The notes: generated from the letters alone by a model not told the origin. 64,000 bases of DNA from Enhygromyxa salina (GCF_002994635.1 NZ_PVNL01000057.1:62001-126000), one strand, 5' to 3'. Counted from the stretch's first letter, positions 17,755-26,930 are shown. Made by a program: numbers and translations.

Positions 17755-18564
17755 GTGAGCGATCCAGGTGGCGCTCGATCGGGGCTCCGGGAGTGGGTCG
17801 TCAACGTCGGCACGACGATCAACGCCGGCATCAAGTGGTCCGGGGGTCTGGCGGTGATGTTCGGCCAGGCGGTCGTCCGCGGGCCGCGGCGCCCGTTCGG
17901 GCTGTTCGACATCTCGTATCAGATCGTCCAGCTGGGGATCCGCTCGATCCCGGTCACGACCATGATGTCGCTGTTCGTGGGGATGATCCTCGCGTGGCAG
18001 TTTGGCGAGGCCCTCGCCGACTTCGGGGCCAAGAATTCGCTGGGCTATGTGACGTCGCTGGCGCTGGTCCGCGAGCTGGTGCCCACGCTGCTCGCGGTCA
18101 CGGTCGGGACCAAGATGGCGACCGGCATGACCGCGGAGCTCGGGTCCATGAAGGTCACCGAGCAGATCGACGCGATCTCGGCGCTGGGCGCCGATCCCAT
18201 CAAGAAGCTGGTCTGGCCGCGGCTGGTCGCGGCGAGCATTGCGATGCCGCTGCTGGTCGCGTGGGGCAACGTGATCGCCATGCTCGGCGGCATGCTGATC
18301 GCCGACACCGTGTTCGACGTGCCCGCCGGATACTTCTACCACACCTACATCGACGAGCTCGAGCCGCTCCACTACATCATGAGCGAGACCAAGGCCGTGG
18401 TGTTCGGGGGCCTGGCCGGCATCGTCGGCTGCTACCAGGGGTTCACGACCAAGTTCGGGACCGAGGCGGTCGGCCTCGCAACCACCGAGACGGTGATCGC
18501 GGTCTCGGTCATGGTCCTGCTCGCCGACTTCGCGCTCACGACTTTCTTCATGCCGATCGGATGA
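17755..18564 (+). CDS. mlaE: MlaE/YrbE-type ABC permease
   Basis: This 269-residue membrane protein is the permease of an MCE-type phospholipid transporter. It has the family's helical core, with IRSIPVTTMMSLFVGMILAWQ, the conserved region ALVRELVPTLLAVTVGTKMATGMTAE, and EQIDAISALGADPIKKLVWPR, the segment that contacts the ATPase. The start is GTG at 17755, after the 51-bp gap from the lipoprotein gene. The stop overlaps the ATG of the ATPase gene by 4 nt. In the known Mla pathway this unit moves phospholipid between inner and outer membranes; direction cannot be told from sequence. Confidence 0.93.
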   Translation: MSDPGGARSGLREWVVNVGTTINAGIKWSGGLAVMFGQAVVRGPRRPFGLFDISYQIVQLGIRSIPVTTMMSLFVGMILAWQFGEALADFGAKNSLGYVTSLALVRELVPTLLAVTVGTKMATGMTAELGSMKVTEQIDAISALGADPIKKLVWPRLVAASIAMPLLVAWGNVIAMLGGMLIADTVFDVPAGYFYHTYIDELEPLHYIMSETKAVVFGGLAGIVGCYQGFTTKFGTEAVGLATTETVIAVSVMVLLADFALTTFFMPIG

Positions 18565-19451
18565 ACGACGCCAACCACAGCGCGGTCGCAGGTCCGGTCA
18601 GCGCGCGCTCCGGCGCGCTGGCGATCGCCAACACCTCGGGCGTGCGCCGGGCGATCGGGACCACGATCGGCGAGTACCACGGCCGGACCTGCGCCCGCGG
18701 CGAGCCGATCATCGAGTTCGAGCAGGTCGACAAGGCGTTCGGACCCAACGTCATCTACCGATCCATGGACCTGCAGGTGCGGCTCGGGGAGACCCTGACG
18801 ATCATCGGCGGCAGCGGCCAGGGCAAGAGCGTGTGCCTCAAGCTGATGATCGGCCTGCTCCACGCCGAGGGCGGGCAGGTCTGCTACTACGGCGAAGACG
18901 TCGGCGGGATGAATGCCGAGCAGCTGCGAGAGCTCCGCATGCGGGTCTCCATGGTGTTTCAGGGCGGGGCGCTGTTCGACTCCATGACGATCGCCAAGAA
19001 CGTCGGCTACGCCCTGCGCGAGCACACGGACATGGGCGACGACGAGATCGAGCGGCGCGCGGCCGAGAGCTTGACCCTGGTCGGGCTCGGACCCGAAGAC
19101 TACCCCGAGCTCATGGACCAAATGCCGGCCGCGCTGTCCGTGGGCCAGCGCAAGCGGGTCGCGCTGGCCCGCTCGATTGCGGTCCGGCCCGAGGTTATCC
19201 TCTACGACGAGCCGACCACCGGACTCGACCCCAGCAACTGCAATCGCATCGCTCGCATGATCCGCAAGCTCCAGCGCGAACTCGGCGTGACAAGCATCGT
19301 CGTGACGCACGACATGACCACGGCCTGGTACGTCTCGGATCGCGTGGCCCTGCTTCACGACAAGCAGTTTCCATTCGTCGAGGACGTGCAGACCTTCCGC
19401 GCGATCGATGATCCGATCGTGCGGGACTTCATCGAAGGGCGGACCTCGTGA
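18561..19451 (+). CDS. mlaF: MlaF-type ABC transporter ATPase
   Basis: The 296-residue ATPase drives the MlaE permease. It has Walker A GGSGQGKSV, the Q-loop region VSMVFQGGALFDSMT, Walker B VILYDEPTTGLDP and the switch His in VVTHDM. The ABC signature reads LSVGQRKRVALARS, with Val replacing the first Gly of LSGGQ/LSGGM. An unusual N-terminal extension of about 50 residues, Ala/Ser-rich, precedes the first strand IIEFEQVDKAFG. The ATG overlaps the mlaE stop. The open frame extends far upstream through mlaE in another phase and that part is not real. Confidence 0.93.
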   Translation: MNDANHSAVAGPVSARSGALAIANTSGVRRAIGTTIGEYHGRTCARGEPIIEFEQVDKAFGPNVIYRSMDLQVRLGETLTIIGGSGQGKSVCLKLMIGLLHAEGGQVCYYGEDVGGMNAEQLRELRMRVSMVFQGGALFDSMTIAKNVGYALREHTDMGDDEIERRAAESLTLVGLGPEDYPELMDQMPAALSVGQRKRVALARSIAVRPEVILYDEPTTGLDPSNCNRIARMIRKLQRELGVTSIVVTHDMTTAWYVSDRVALLHDKQFPFVEDVQTFRAIDDPIVRDFIEGRTS

Positions 19452-19467
19452 CCGGAGCGAGCCACTA

Positions 19468-20898
19468 GTGGCGGGCAAGCGACGCGACGAGCAGCGGACC
19501 AATTTCTTGGTTGGTCTGTTCGTGGTTGGGTTTGGCGCGCTGCTGATCACCTCGCTGTTCCTGGTGGCGATCAGCGAGGGCGTGCTCAGCGAGAAGACCC
19601 GGCTGCGCGCCCACTTCCGCACGGTCTCGGGGCTGACCAAGGCGTCGAAGGTCCAGCTCGCGGGCAAGGAGATCGGTGTCGTCGAAGAGGTCAGCTTCAT
19701 CTCGCCGACCTACGCCTGCAACCCCGTCAGCGAGGACCTCGGCCGGTTCCACGAGACCCGCAGCGACGACTGCGAGCCCACGCTGTTCTGCGCGGTGATG
19801 CCTTCGGGTTCGGGCTCGGGATCCGAAGCAGGGTCGGGGGGCGAAGGTCTGTGCGCCGAGCTGCAAGACTTCAACGGCGACCCGCGGGCCTACGCTGGCT
19901 GCGCCGACGACAGCTCCTGCGCCGAGGGTGAGGTGTGCCTGACCCGGCAGTTTCGCCAGCGCTACAAGCGGGTCCGCTGGACCGGCCCCGAGGGCGTGTG
20001 CGCGCCGTTCACGACCGAGCACCGCCGGGTCGAGGTCAGCATGCGGATCGACGCCGACAAGCTGCAGTACATCCGGGCCGACAGCCGGGCCACGATCGCC
20101 TCCAACGGTGTGCTCGGGGACCAGCTGATCAACATCTCCGTCGGTGGCAGCGAGCTGCACATCGAGCCCGACGGGCGGATCCAGTCGAGCCCCTCGCTCA
20201 TGGAGGAGCTCAACATCTTCAAAGATCAGATCGGCGGGATCATCGACAAGGTCGACACCAGCTTGTCGGGCATCTCGGGCTTGTTCACCTCGCTCAACAA
20301 CGAGAACACCAAGCGGGATCTGCAGGGGATCCTCGCCAACGCCAACGAGATCACTCGCCAGATCAAAGACGGCGACGGCCTGATCGGCGCGCTGTTCAAC
20401 GAGCCCGAGTACAAGGACGAGTTCGGCCGCACGCTCAAGTCGGTCCGGCACTCGGCCGGCCAGCTCGACGAGACCTTGTCGACCGTCAACAACCAAGCCG
20501 GGCCCGCGCTGCGCAACGTCTCGCGGGCGGCTGGCAACGTCAGCGACATCCTCGAAGACCTCGAGAACCCCGCCAACCAGTCGGTGATCGGCCGGGCCCT
20601 GCATGATCCGCAGCTCGGTCAGGACGCCGCCGACGCGGTCAAGAGCGCGGCGGGGGCCGTCGACTCCGCCCACCAGGCGATCCGGGATCTGCAGGTCGTC
20701 GTCGCCGAGGTTCGCCACTCGGTCACCGCTGGCGAGGGCACGATCGGCAAGCTGCTCAAGGACCCCAAGGCCTACGACGATCTCGTCAAGCTGCTCGGCA
20801 ACATCGAGCGGGTCAACGTGGTCAAGAAGCTGGTTCGGTTCGTGATCGAGCAAGACGAGGCCAAGGACTCGGCGCGGCCGACCGCCGCGCATGACTGA
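19468..20898 (+). CDS. MCE-domain (MlaD-like) protein with inserted eight-cysteine module, copy 1
   Basis: The 476-residue product has an N-terminal membrane anchor (FLVGLFVVGFGALLITSLFLVA). An MCE domain begins at TRLRAHFRTVSGLTKASKVQLAGKEIG. Between two MCE strands sits an insertion of about 105 residues holding eight cysteines at 84, 102, 108, 129, 145, 151, 157 and 178, which includes SSCAEGEVC. The MCE domain resumes with VEVSMRIDADKLQYIRADSRATI and NISVGG. The C-terminal ~290 residues are a long helical region with three G-x-I-G-x-L-x-x-D/E-P motifs. GTG 19468 is 16 bp after mlaF. It is probably the periplasmic lipid-carrying part of the transporter. Confidence 0.88.
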   Translation: MAGKRRDEQRTNFLVGLFVVGFGALLITSLFLVAISEGVLSEKTRLRAHFRTVSGLTKASKVQLAGKEIGVVEEVSFISPTYACNPVSEDLGRFHETRSDDCEPTLFCAVMPSGSGSGSEAGSGGEGLCAELQDFNGDPRAYAGCADDSSCAEGEVCLTRQFRQRYKRVRWTGPEGVCAPFTTEHRRVEVSMRIDADKLQYIRADSRATIASNGVLGDQLINISVGGSELHIEPDGRIQSSPSLMEELNIFKDQIGGIIDKVDTSLSGISGLFTSLNNENTKRDLQGILANANEITRQIKDGDGLIGALFNEPEYKDEFGRTLKSVRHSAGQLDETLSTVNNQAGPALRNVSRAAGNVSDILEDLENPANQSVIGRALHDPQLGQDAADAVKSAAGAVDSAHQAIRDLQVVVAEVRHSVTAGEGTIGKLLKDPKAYDDLVKLLGNIERVNVVKKLVRFVIEQDEAKDSARPTAAHD

Positions 20899-20922
20899 GC
20901 GCCGGAGCCCGGTGGGTGAATC

Positions 20923-22323
20923 ATGCCGACCCGGGAAGAACAACGACGCGTCCACTCGGCGGTGACGATCTTCAGCCTGGCGCTCGGCAGCCTGGCGGTC
21001 GTGTCCTACGTGGTCGTCGCGCTGAGCGAGGGGATGCTGGTGCCCAAGGCCCAGCTCGTCGCCGACTTTCGCGAGGCCGGCAACATCAGCGCGGGCTCGG
21101 AGGTCCAACTGGCCGGCAAGCAGATCGGCAAGGTCGTCGATATCGAGTTCATCGCCCAGCGCTACCCCTGCGATCCGCAGACCGAGGACTTTGGCCACGC
21201 CTACCAGGGCCGGACCAACCGCTGCGAGCCATGGATGTTCTGCGCGCCAGACGGGGCCAACCCCAGCCAGGGCGTGTGCGCGGCGCTCGAGGAGTACAGC
21301 GGGCACACCAGCGACTACCAGGGCTGCGACGGCAGCCCGGCCAGCTGCGATCCCGACCACGTCTGCGTGACTCAGGCCTTTCGCCACCGCTACCGTGACG
21401 TGCGCTGGTGGGGCCAGGCCGGCTGGTGCGTCAAGTTCGACGCCCAGAGCCAGCGGATCCGCGTGAACATGGAGATCGAGCGGTCCGCGATGCAGTACAT
21501 CAGGACCGACAGCCGGGCGAGCCTGGCGCTCAATGGGATCCTCGCCGATCCGCGCGTGAACATCACCGTTGGGCTCAACGACGAGAAGGTCAGCGACGGG
21601 GATCGGCTGCAGACGACCCCCTCGCTGGTCGACGAGGTGCTCGGCCTCAAAGATCAGATCGACAAGATCGCCGATGACATCGATCGCGGCTTGCTCGGCG
21701 TGTCGGCGCTGACGGACTCGCTCAGCGACGAAGCGACCAAGGCCAACATCAAGTCGCTGCGCGAGCACGTCACCGAGATCCAGCGTCAGGTGAGCGCGGC
21801 CGAGGGGCTGATCGGCGCGGTGTTGTACGACCCCGCGACCCGCACCGAGGTCAGCCGCACGCTCCGCGACACCCGCAGCGCCGCGCTCGCGGCCCAGGCC
21901 GACTTCGACGAGCTGCAGCGCAAGACCAAGGGCACGATCGCCCAGGTCGAGCGGGCGACGGGCAAGGTCGAGGCGCTGATGACCGGGCTCGACGACCCCA
22001 CCAACACCAGCCTGCTCGCGGTCTTGCTCAACGAGGAGCACGGCGTGCAGGCCCAGGCGGCCGGGCTGGGCGACGGCACTCAGGAGGTGATCGGCGCGGG
22101 TCTCGAGCTACTGGCGGATCTCGACGGGGCGCTCGTCGAGGTCATGAAGGCGGTCGATCAGCGCGAGGGGTCGCTCGGGCGATTGCTCGCCGATCCCAAG
22201 CCGGTGTATCACCTCAAGGATCCGGCGACGCTGCGCCGGGTCAACGTGGTCAAGAGCCTGGTTCGCTGGGTGATCGCCGACGAGGCCGCCGAGCTGGCCG
22301 AGGCCCGGGCGGCCGACGACTGA
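20923..22323 (+). CDS. MCE-domain (MlaD-like) protein with inserted eight-cysteine module, copy 2
   Basis: The 466-residue product is a diverged duplicate of the preceding gene. A membrane anchor lies at residues 13-34. An MCE domain begins KAQLVADFREAGNISAGSEVQLAGKQIG. An insertion carries cysteines at 83, 101, 107, 119, 135, 142, 148 and 169 in nearly the same spacing as copy 1. It then continues RVNMEIERSAMQYIRTDSRASL and a helical tail with G-x-x-G-x-L-x-x-DP motifs. Both copies end with a similar VNVVK(K/S)LVR segment before an acidic tail. The presence of two MCE proteins suggests a hetero-oligomeric ring. It starts 24 bp after copy 1 and ends the operon; it converges with the TIGR02996-like gene after 18 bp. 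Confidence 0.88.
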   Translation: MPTREEQRRVHSAVTIFSLALGSLAVVSYVVVALSEGMLVPKAQLVADFREAGNISAGSEVQLAGKQIGKVVDIEFIAQRYPCDPQTEDFGHAYQGRTNRCEPWMFCAPDGANPSQGVCAALEEYSGHTSDYQGCDGSPASCDPDHVCVTQAFRHRYRDVRWWGQAGWCVKFDAQSQRIRVNMEIERSAMQYIRTDSRASLALNGILADPRVNITVGLNDEKVSDGDRLQTTPSLVDEVLGLKDQIDKIADDIDRGLLGVSALTDSLSDEATKANIKSLREHVTEIQRQVSAAEGLIGAVLYDPATRTEVSRTLRDTRSAALAAQADFDELQRKTKGTIAQVERATGKVEALMTGLDDPTNTSLLAVLLNEEHGVQAQAAGLGDGTQEVIGAGLELLADLDGALVEVMKAVDQREGSLGRLLADPKPVYHLKDPATLRRVNVVKSLVRWVIADEAAELAEARAADD

Positions 22324-22341
22324 CGCTGGTTCTCGAGCGCG

Positions 22342-24042
22342 TCAGTCGAGCGCGAGCACGCAGCCCGGGTGGGCGTGGGCCAGCGCGCGCAGCTCGGTCT
22401 CGAGCTGGCCGCGATCGTACTCGGCGACGACCTCACCGAGGGTGACGCGGGTCAGCTGTGTCGCCAGCGGCTCGAGCGAGCCGGCGACCTCGCCCGTGCG
22501 CGCGTGGGGGGGCAGGTGCGCCTGACTCGGCTTGTCGTGCAGGTCGAGGCGCACGCGGCTGAGCTGGCCGTGCTCGTCTCGCGTGAAGTTCAGCTCGCAT
22601 CCGCGGGGACGCGACGCGCGGCTGGTCTCGGCGTCGAGCATGCGCAGGCCCAGCACGTGGGCCGGGAGCTCGGCGGACAGCAGCTGGTAGCGGTCGCGCA
22701 GCGACGGCCGCTCGCGGTGATCGCCCGTCCATCGCCGGGCCGAGCCGCCGAGCCGCTCCGGCTCGTAGTAGACGCCCAGCTGCTCGAGCCTGGCGCAGGC
22801 GGGGGAGCTGAGCAGCGCGCGTAGCTGCTCGTCGAGGGCCCGCCGGACCAGCAGCGAGCGCAGACCCAGGGGGGTGTCGAAGCGAAGGTTGGGATCGGCG
22901 AGCGAGCACTCGTAGTGCTCGACGGCCTCGAGCCGGCCAGCCGCGCGCAGCTCCACGAAGCGCTCGAGCGACAGGAAGCCATGCAGCGTGCGCAGGCGAT
23001 GAAGGCGGCCCCAGGACAACAGCTGGATGGGTACGTGCCCGTCGAGGCTGCGCAGCGTGGACCAGCTCCCGGCTTGGATCAGGTCACGGTCGAGCTTGGC
23101 GGCTTCGATCGACCCGGCGGCGATGAAGCCACGCTCGAACACCCGACCTTCCGCGCTCAGCACACTGTGCAAGACGCCCGTCCACTCAGCCTCGTGACGA
23201 CGCAGCAGCTCCCGCTCGCGGGCAGACGGGGCCCGCTCGCGGGCAGACGGGGCCGTCGTCGGCCGGGCGCTGCGCTCGAGCTGCAGGGTGATGAACTCGC
23301 CGCGCGGATCACCACGGGAGGTCAGCCAGTCGGCGTAGACGAGGCGTGGCTCGTCGGCGTCGGGATCAGCGTGGACAGCGTCGAGCAGCGCGGCCCTGGC
23401 TGCTTGCTCGCGCCGCTGCGCCCGCGCGCGCTGCTCGAGCGGGGCCAGAGCCGCCCGCGCGCTGGCGTCGAGCGGGGTCAGCGAGACCGCCCGGAGCCCG
23501 GCGATCGCGGCCTGCAGCTGCCGCCTCAGCTCGGAGCTCAGGCCAGCGTCGCGGGCGAGCAGCTCGAGGGTGTCGAGCTGTCGAGGGTCGCGCTGGGCCG
23601 CCAACAGCCGGATCGTGTCGGCGATGATCTGCGTCCCACCCAGGCGCTCGCGCGGCGCGAGGGCCAGGCGCAGGCGCTCGACCATGGCCCCAGCCAGCAG
23701 CGGATCGGGGGTCCAGCGGCTCAGCAGCTGCAGACGCTCGAGCTCGGGCACGTTCGGGTGCCAGGGCTCGGCGAGCAGGACCTGGAGCTCGAGCGGCTCA
23801 CCGCGGGCCCGCATCGCTCGCTGTCGCCACGCGTGCGCGCGCTCGCCAGGATCGTCGCCAGCCAGCGCCTCGCTCGGCGTCGCGGTCAGCAGCAGCTCGT
23901 AGATGCCCGCCAAGCTGGGGTCTTTGCTGGCTCGCCACGCACGCCGCAGCTGCTCGGCCATCTCGCGGGGATCGGCGCGGGTCATCGCCGTGGACGCAGC
24001 CGCCAGGCTGCGCACCAGCGCGCGTCGGTCTTCGCTCGGCAT
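22342..24042 (-). CDS. TIGR02996-like repeat-companion domain protein
   Basis: This 566-residue protein has a helical N-terminal ~210 residues. At about 217-257 there is a segment AVHADPDADEPRLVYADWL followed by GDPRGEFITLQLE, the hallmark of the TIGR02996 repeat-companion domain recalled from Myxococcota and planctomycetes. The C-terminal half has irregular Leu-rich repeat-like stretches (LRSLDGHVPIQLLSWGRLHRL), which in this family often form a solenoid. A short in-frame duplication encodes PSARERAPSARERE. The ATG shares one base with the stop codon of the upstream GTPase gene (TGATG), so the two proteins are made together and may act together. Confidence 0.75.
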   Translation of the reverse strand: MPSEDRRALVRSLAAASTAMTRADPREMAEQLRRAWRASKDPSLAGIYELLLTATPSEALAGDDPGERAHAWRQRAMRARGEPLELQVLLAEPWHPNVPELERLQLLSRWTPDPLLAGAMVERLRLALAPRERLGGTQIIADTIRLLAAQRDPRQLDTLELLARDAGLSSELRRQLQAAIAGLRAVSLTPLDASARAALAPLEQRARAQRREQAARAALLDAVHADPDADEPRLVYADWLTSRGDPRGEFITLQLERSARPTTAPSARERAPSARERELLRRHEAEWTGVLHSVLSAEGRVFERGFIAAGSIEAAKLDRDLIQAGSWSTLRSLDGHVPIQLLSWGRLHRLRTLHGFLSLERFVELRAAGRLEAVEHYECSLADPNLRFDTPLGLRSLLVRRALDEQLRALLSSPACARLEQLGVYYEPERLGGSARRWTGDHRERPSLRDRYQLLSAELPAHVLGLRMLDAETSRASRPRGCELNFTRDEHGQLSRVRLDLHDKPSQAHLPPHARTGEVAGSLEPLATQLTRVTLGEVVAEYDRGQLETELRALAHAHPGCVLALD

Positions 24043-25571
24043 CAGCGAGGCCCGGCGGCGTAGCTGATCGCGGGGCGCCCCAACAGCGTGATCGCGGCGT
24101 CGCGGACCCGACGTGGACCGCCGTCGGTCGCCTGATCGAGGGTGAGCTCGGCGAACGACTGGCGCAGCGCCGCGCGGCGATCGGGATCCGCGGGCAGGTG
24201 ATACAGGCCGAGGCACAGGATCTCGGTGTAGTCCGCGAGCGCGATCTCGTCGGCGACGAAGCGGCGGGCCAGGTCCACCACCGGCCCTGCGATGTCGATC
24301 GCATCGCCGGGCGCGAGCGAGTGGCCGACATAGCGAGTCCAGCGTCGGCTCGCGCGCGTGGCCCCCGGGGTCGGCCCGGACTCCGCGACGCAGGTCTGGA
24401 TAGCGAAGCTCCCGGGGTCGAGATCCACCAGCAAGCCATGCCGCTCGGCCAGCGCCACGGCACCCAGCACGATCTCGGCGTAGCGGTCGAGCGCGTCGCG
24501 GCGCAGCTCGGGATCGTCGTGGTCGAGCTGGTCAGCGAGGGTCGGCAACACCTGATCGAGCGTCCACAGCCACGCGCCGCGACCCTCGGGATCGGCGACC
24601 ACCGCGACCGCGCAGGGCTCGGGCAGCCACGAGCCCAGCGCGAGCTTGCGGCTGCGCAGCTGATCCAGGGCCCGGGTCGCCGCCGCCAGATCCGGAAACA
24701 AGCGCTCGCGCGAGGTCGTGAACCGCCAGTCGTCGACCTCGAGGGTGACCCGCTCGGGGTGCGCCGCCGAGCTCAGCGGCCGCAGCGGACGTCCATGCAA
24801 GCGCGCGAGCAACGACCGACCGCTGATCGGCGGCCACACCTGCGCCGCAGGAAGATCGGGGGAGGGCAGGGTTGCGTGCGGGGTCTCTCCGCCGCGCTCG
24901 CGCTGGGCCTCGCTGTACTCGAGCGCCGCCAGGGTCGTGTCGGCATCGGCGAGCTCGCCGATCTTGGACGTGGGATCTTCTCGACCCCAGCGGGCCCGCA
25001 CGGCCTCGGAGGCCAGGCGCAGCGCCACCGTGAGCGTTTGCTTGACCCCGCGATCGCTGCTGGCCACGCTGCCTTTGACCTGATCGGGGGCGCGCAGTCC
25101 CTCGCTGATCAGCGCCGCGAGCTTGGCCGGCCGCAGGGCCCCCGCGACGTCCTGCTTGTTGGCTTGCAGCACGATCGGCACCGGATGAGGAAACGCGGCG
25201 AGCTGCTCACACAGCTGCGCGTAGAAGCTGCGCCCCTCGGCGACCGCCTGTGGCTGCGAGTCCGCTACGAACACGACGGCGTCCGCGCCCTCGATCACGA
25301 ACTGGCGACGCGGCGTCAGCTCGATCTGGCCTGGCACCGTGAGCAGCTGGGCGCGGATCGGGTAGCTGCGCAGCAGTCCACCGTCGACCTCGAGCCAGTC
25401 GAAGTACTGGGTGCGCTCACCGAGCGTGTTCGGTGAGACCAGGTCGCTGCGCCGCCACGACGCGAAGCTCTTGCTCAGGCGCCGCAAGTTGGTGGTCTTG
25501 CCCGCGTGGCCGGGGCCGTCATAGACCACGCGAATGACGATTCGCTTTCGCTCAGGGTCGAACTGGGCCAT
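24042..25571 (-). CDS. MglA-like small GTPase fused to a large C-terminal region
   Basis: The first ~200 residues form a Ras-like GTPase of the MglA/gliding group. The P-loop GPGHAGKTT is at residues 19-27, with the typical following NLRRL. Next come TVPGQIELTPRRQ at the switch II site, VVFVADSQ, and NKQD for guanine recognition. About 300 further residues follow, including WRFTTSRERLFPDLAAA and a helical C-terminus, of no recognised family; some match the length of a protein-kinase-like or docking domain but no catalytic motif is seen. The chosen ATG precedes AQFDPERKRIVIRVVYDG; the upstream 36 codons look non-native. It is coupled to the TIGR02996-like gene. MglA-type GTPases set cell polarity in Myxococcus. 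Confidence 0.8.
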   Translation of the reverse strand: MAQFDPERKRIVIRVVYDGPGHAGKTTNLRRLSKSFASWRRSDLVSPNTLGERTQYFDWLEVDGGLLRSYPIRAQLLTVPGQIELTPRRQFVIEGADAVVFVADSQPQAVAEGRSFYAQLCEQLAAFPHPVPIVLQANKQDVAGALRPAKLAALISEGLRAPDQVKGSVASSDRGVKQTLTVALRLASEAVRARWGREDPTSKIGELADADTTLAALEYSEAQRERGGETPHATLPSPDLPAAQVWPPISGRSLLARLHGRPLRPLSSAAHPERVTLEVDDWRFTTSRERLFPDLAAATRALDQLRSRKLALGSWLPEPCAVAVVADPEGRGAWLWTLDQVLPTLADQLDHDDPELRRDALDRYAEIVLGAVALAERHGLLVDLDPGSFAIQTCVAESGPTPGATRASRRWTRYVGHSLAPGDAIDIAGPVVDLARRFVADEIALADYTEILCLGLYHLPADPDRRAALRQSFAELTLDQATDGGPRRVRDAAITLLGRPAISYAAGPR

Positions 25572-25688
25572 CTCCGGCCGCCAGCCTAGCCGAGTTGGCG
25601 TTCGCTGCCCACGCTGAACCAGGCGACGAATGGCGTCTGCAAGCGGGTCAGACGCCTGACCCGAGCTGAAACCAATCACCCGAGCTGA

Positions 25689-26930
25689 CTAGGTTAGATC
25701 GAAGCGCTCGCGGTAGCGGCCGTACCGCGAGGCGATGCCCTCGGCGCTGAGCCCGAAGTCCTCGGCGGCGTAGCGGTGCAGGCCGTGCTTGTGCTGGCGG
25801 TTGTCGGCCAGCCACCGCTCGAGCTTGGCGCGGACCGAGTCATCCCAGGGCAGGCCGACGCTGCCGCACACCCGCGCCATCACGCCGAGCGGATCGTCGA
25901 CGAGCTCGCGATAGTGGACGTCGACGAACCCGGCGCCGTCGCGGGCGTCGCGGGTATCGAGCGCGCGCGTCAGCATGCGATCGATCTTGCGATCCCAGTG
26001 GGAGCCGACCACGTGGGGATCGATCGCGTCGCTCATGACCCCCCACCCGTGCGCGACCAGGCTGCAGAACGAGGGCACGGTCTCGACCGGATCACGGTGG
26101 GTCTGGATCACCGTGACATCCGGGAACACCCCGAACACCACGTCGAGCCACTCGAGGTGATGCGGCGACTTGAGCACCCAAAATTCGCCGGGGCGCTGCC
26201 ACTGGAGCACGCGCATGCAGTCGGCCAGCCACGCGTAGGCCACGGTGGGATCTCGTCGCTCGAGCCAGTCCGCGAAGTCGGGCACGTTGTAGGTCGACTC
26301 GGGCACGCCGCTGCGAAACAGGTTCTCGAGGATCAGCACGTCCTCCTCGGGGGCCAGCGCGTCCATTGGGTGGACCGCGAACAGATCGGGGCTCAGCCAG
26401 CGCAGGAATTTTTCGGCGGCGCGGGTGCGCTTGACTCGGGGATCTGCGAGCGGGTCCCCACCCGGCTGCTGGCCCGACTCGGGGATCGGCTCGTACGCCT
26501 CCCACGCGGCGATCGCCCGAGCGCCCGGCAGCTGGGCCAGGAGCCGCTGCAGCAGGGTCGTCCCGCTGCGGGCCAGCCCACAGACCATGACGGGACGCGC
26601 GAGCTCGATCTCTCGCAGCCCGGGTTCGCGGGCGAACAGGTCTCCCGCGCGCAGGTTGTTGGCCAGGGCCCCGGCGAGATGCTGGGCGGTCATGAACCGG
26701 CCGACCGGCGACAGCTTCGCGCTCGCGTGCAGCGACTCGATCAACCGCGCCAGCGGCTCTCGAAACGCGTCGCTGGCGAAGCGATCATGGCCGGCGCTGC
26801 GGATCGCCGCCGCGACGATCTGGTCTGGATCGAACGGCTTGACCCGCCCCAGCGCGTTGAACAGACGCAGCGCCAGGGGGCGGTAGGGGTTCGCGTAGTC
26901 GCGCGAGGTCTCGTGGGGCGCTCGAGCCAT
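25689..26930 (-). CDS. Sulfotransferase-family protein
   Basis: The 413-residue product carries the PAPS-binding elements of sulfotransferases. The 5'-phosphosulfate loop is VMVCGLARSGTTLLQRLL (residues 114-130), and the 3'-phosphate segment is VIQTHRDPVETVPSFCSL. The probable catalytic region includes LKSPHHLEWLDVVF. It would transfer sulfate from PAPS to an unknown acceptor; bacterial members of this subgroup often act on lipids, carbohydrates or natural products. It lies 65 bp downstream of the end of no other coupled gene and 117 bp before the GTPase gene on the same strand, so it is probably a separate transcription unit. Confidence 0.85.
   Translation of the reverse strand: MARAPHETSRDYANPYRPLALRLFNALGRVKPFDPDQIVAAAIRSAGHDRFASDAFREPLARLIESLHASAKLSPVGRFMTAQHLAGALANNLRAGDLFAREPGLREIELARPVMVCGLARSGTTLLQRLLAQLPGARAIAAWEAYEPIPESGQQPGGDPLADPRVKRTRAAEKFLRWLSPDLFAVHPMDALAPEEDVLILENLFRSGVPESTYNVPDFADWLERRDPTVAYAWLADCMRVLQWQRPGEFWVLKSPHHLEWLDVVFGVFPDVTVIQTHRDPVETVPSFCSLVAHGWGVMSDAIDPHVVGSHWDRKIDRMLTRALDTRDARDGAGFVDVHYRELVDDPLGVMARVCGSVGLPWDDSVRAKLERWLADNRQHKHGLHRYAAEDFGLSAEGIASRYGRYRERFDLT

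Noticed and set aside
19465..22041. Open reading frame of 858 codons on the minus strand
   Set aside because: Antisense shadow of both MCE genes with low-complexity translation.
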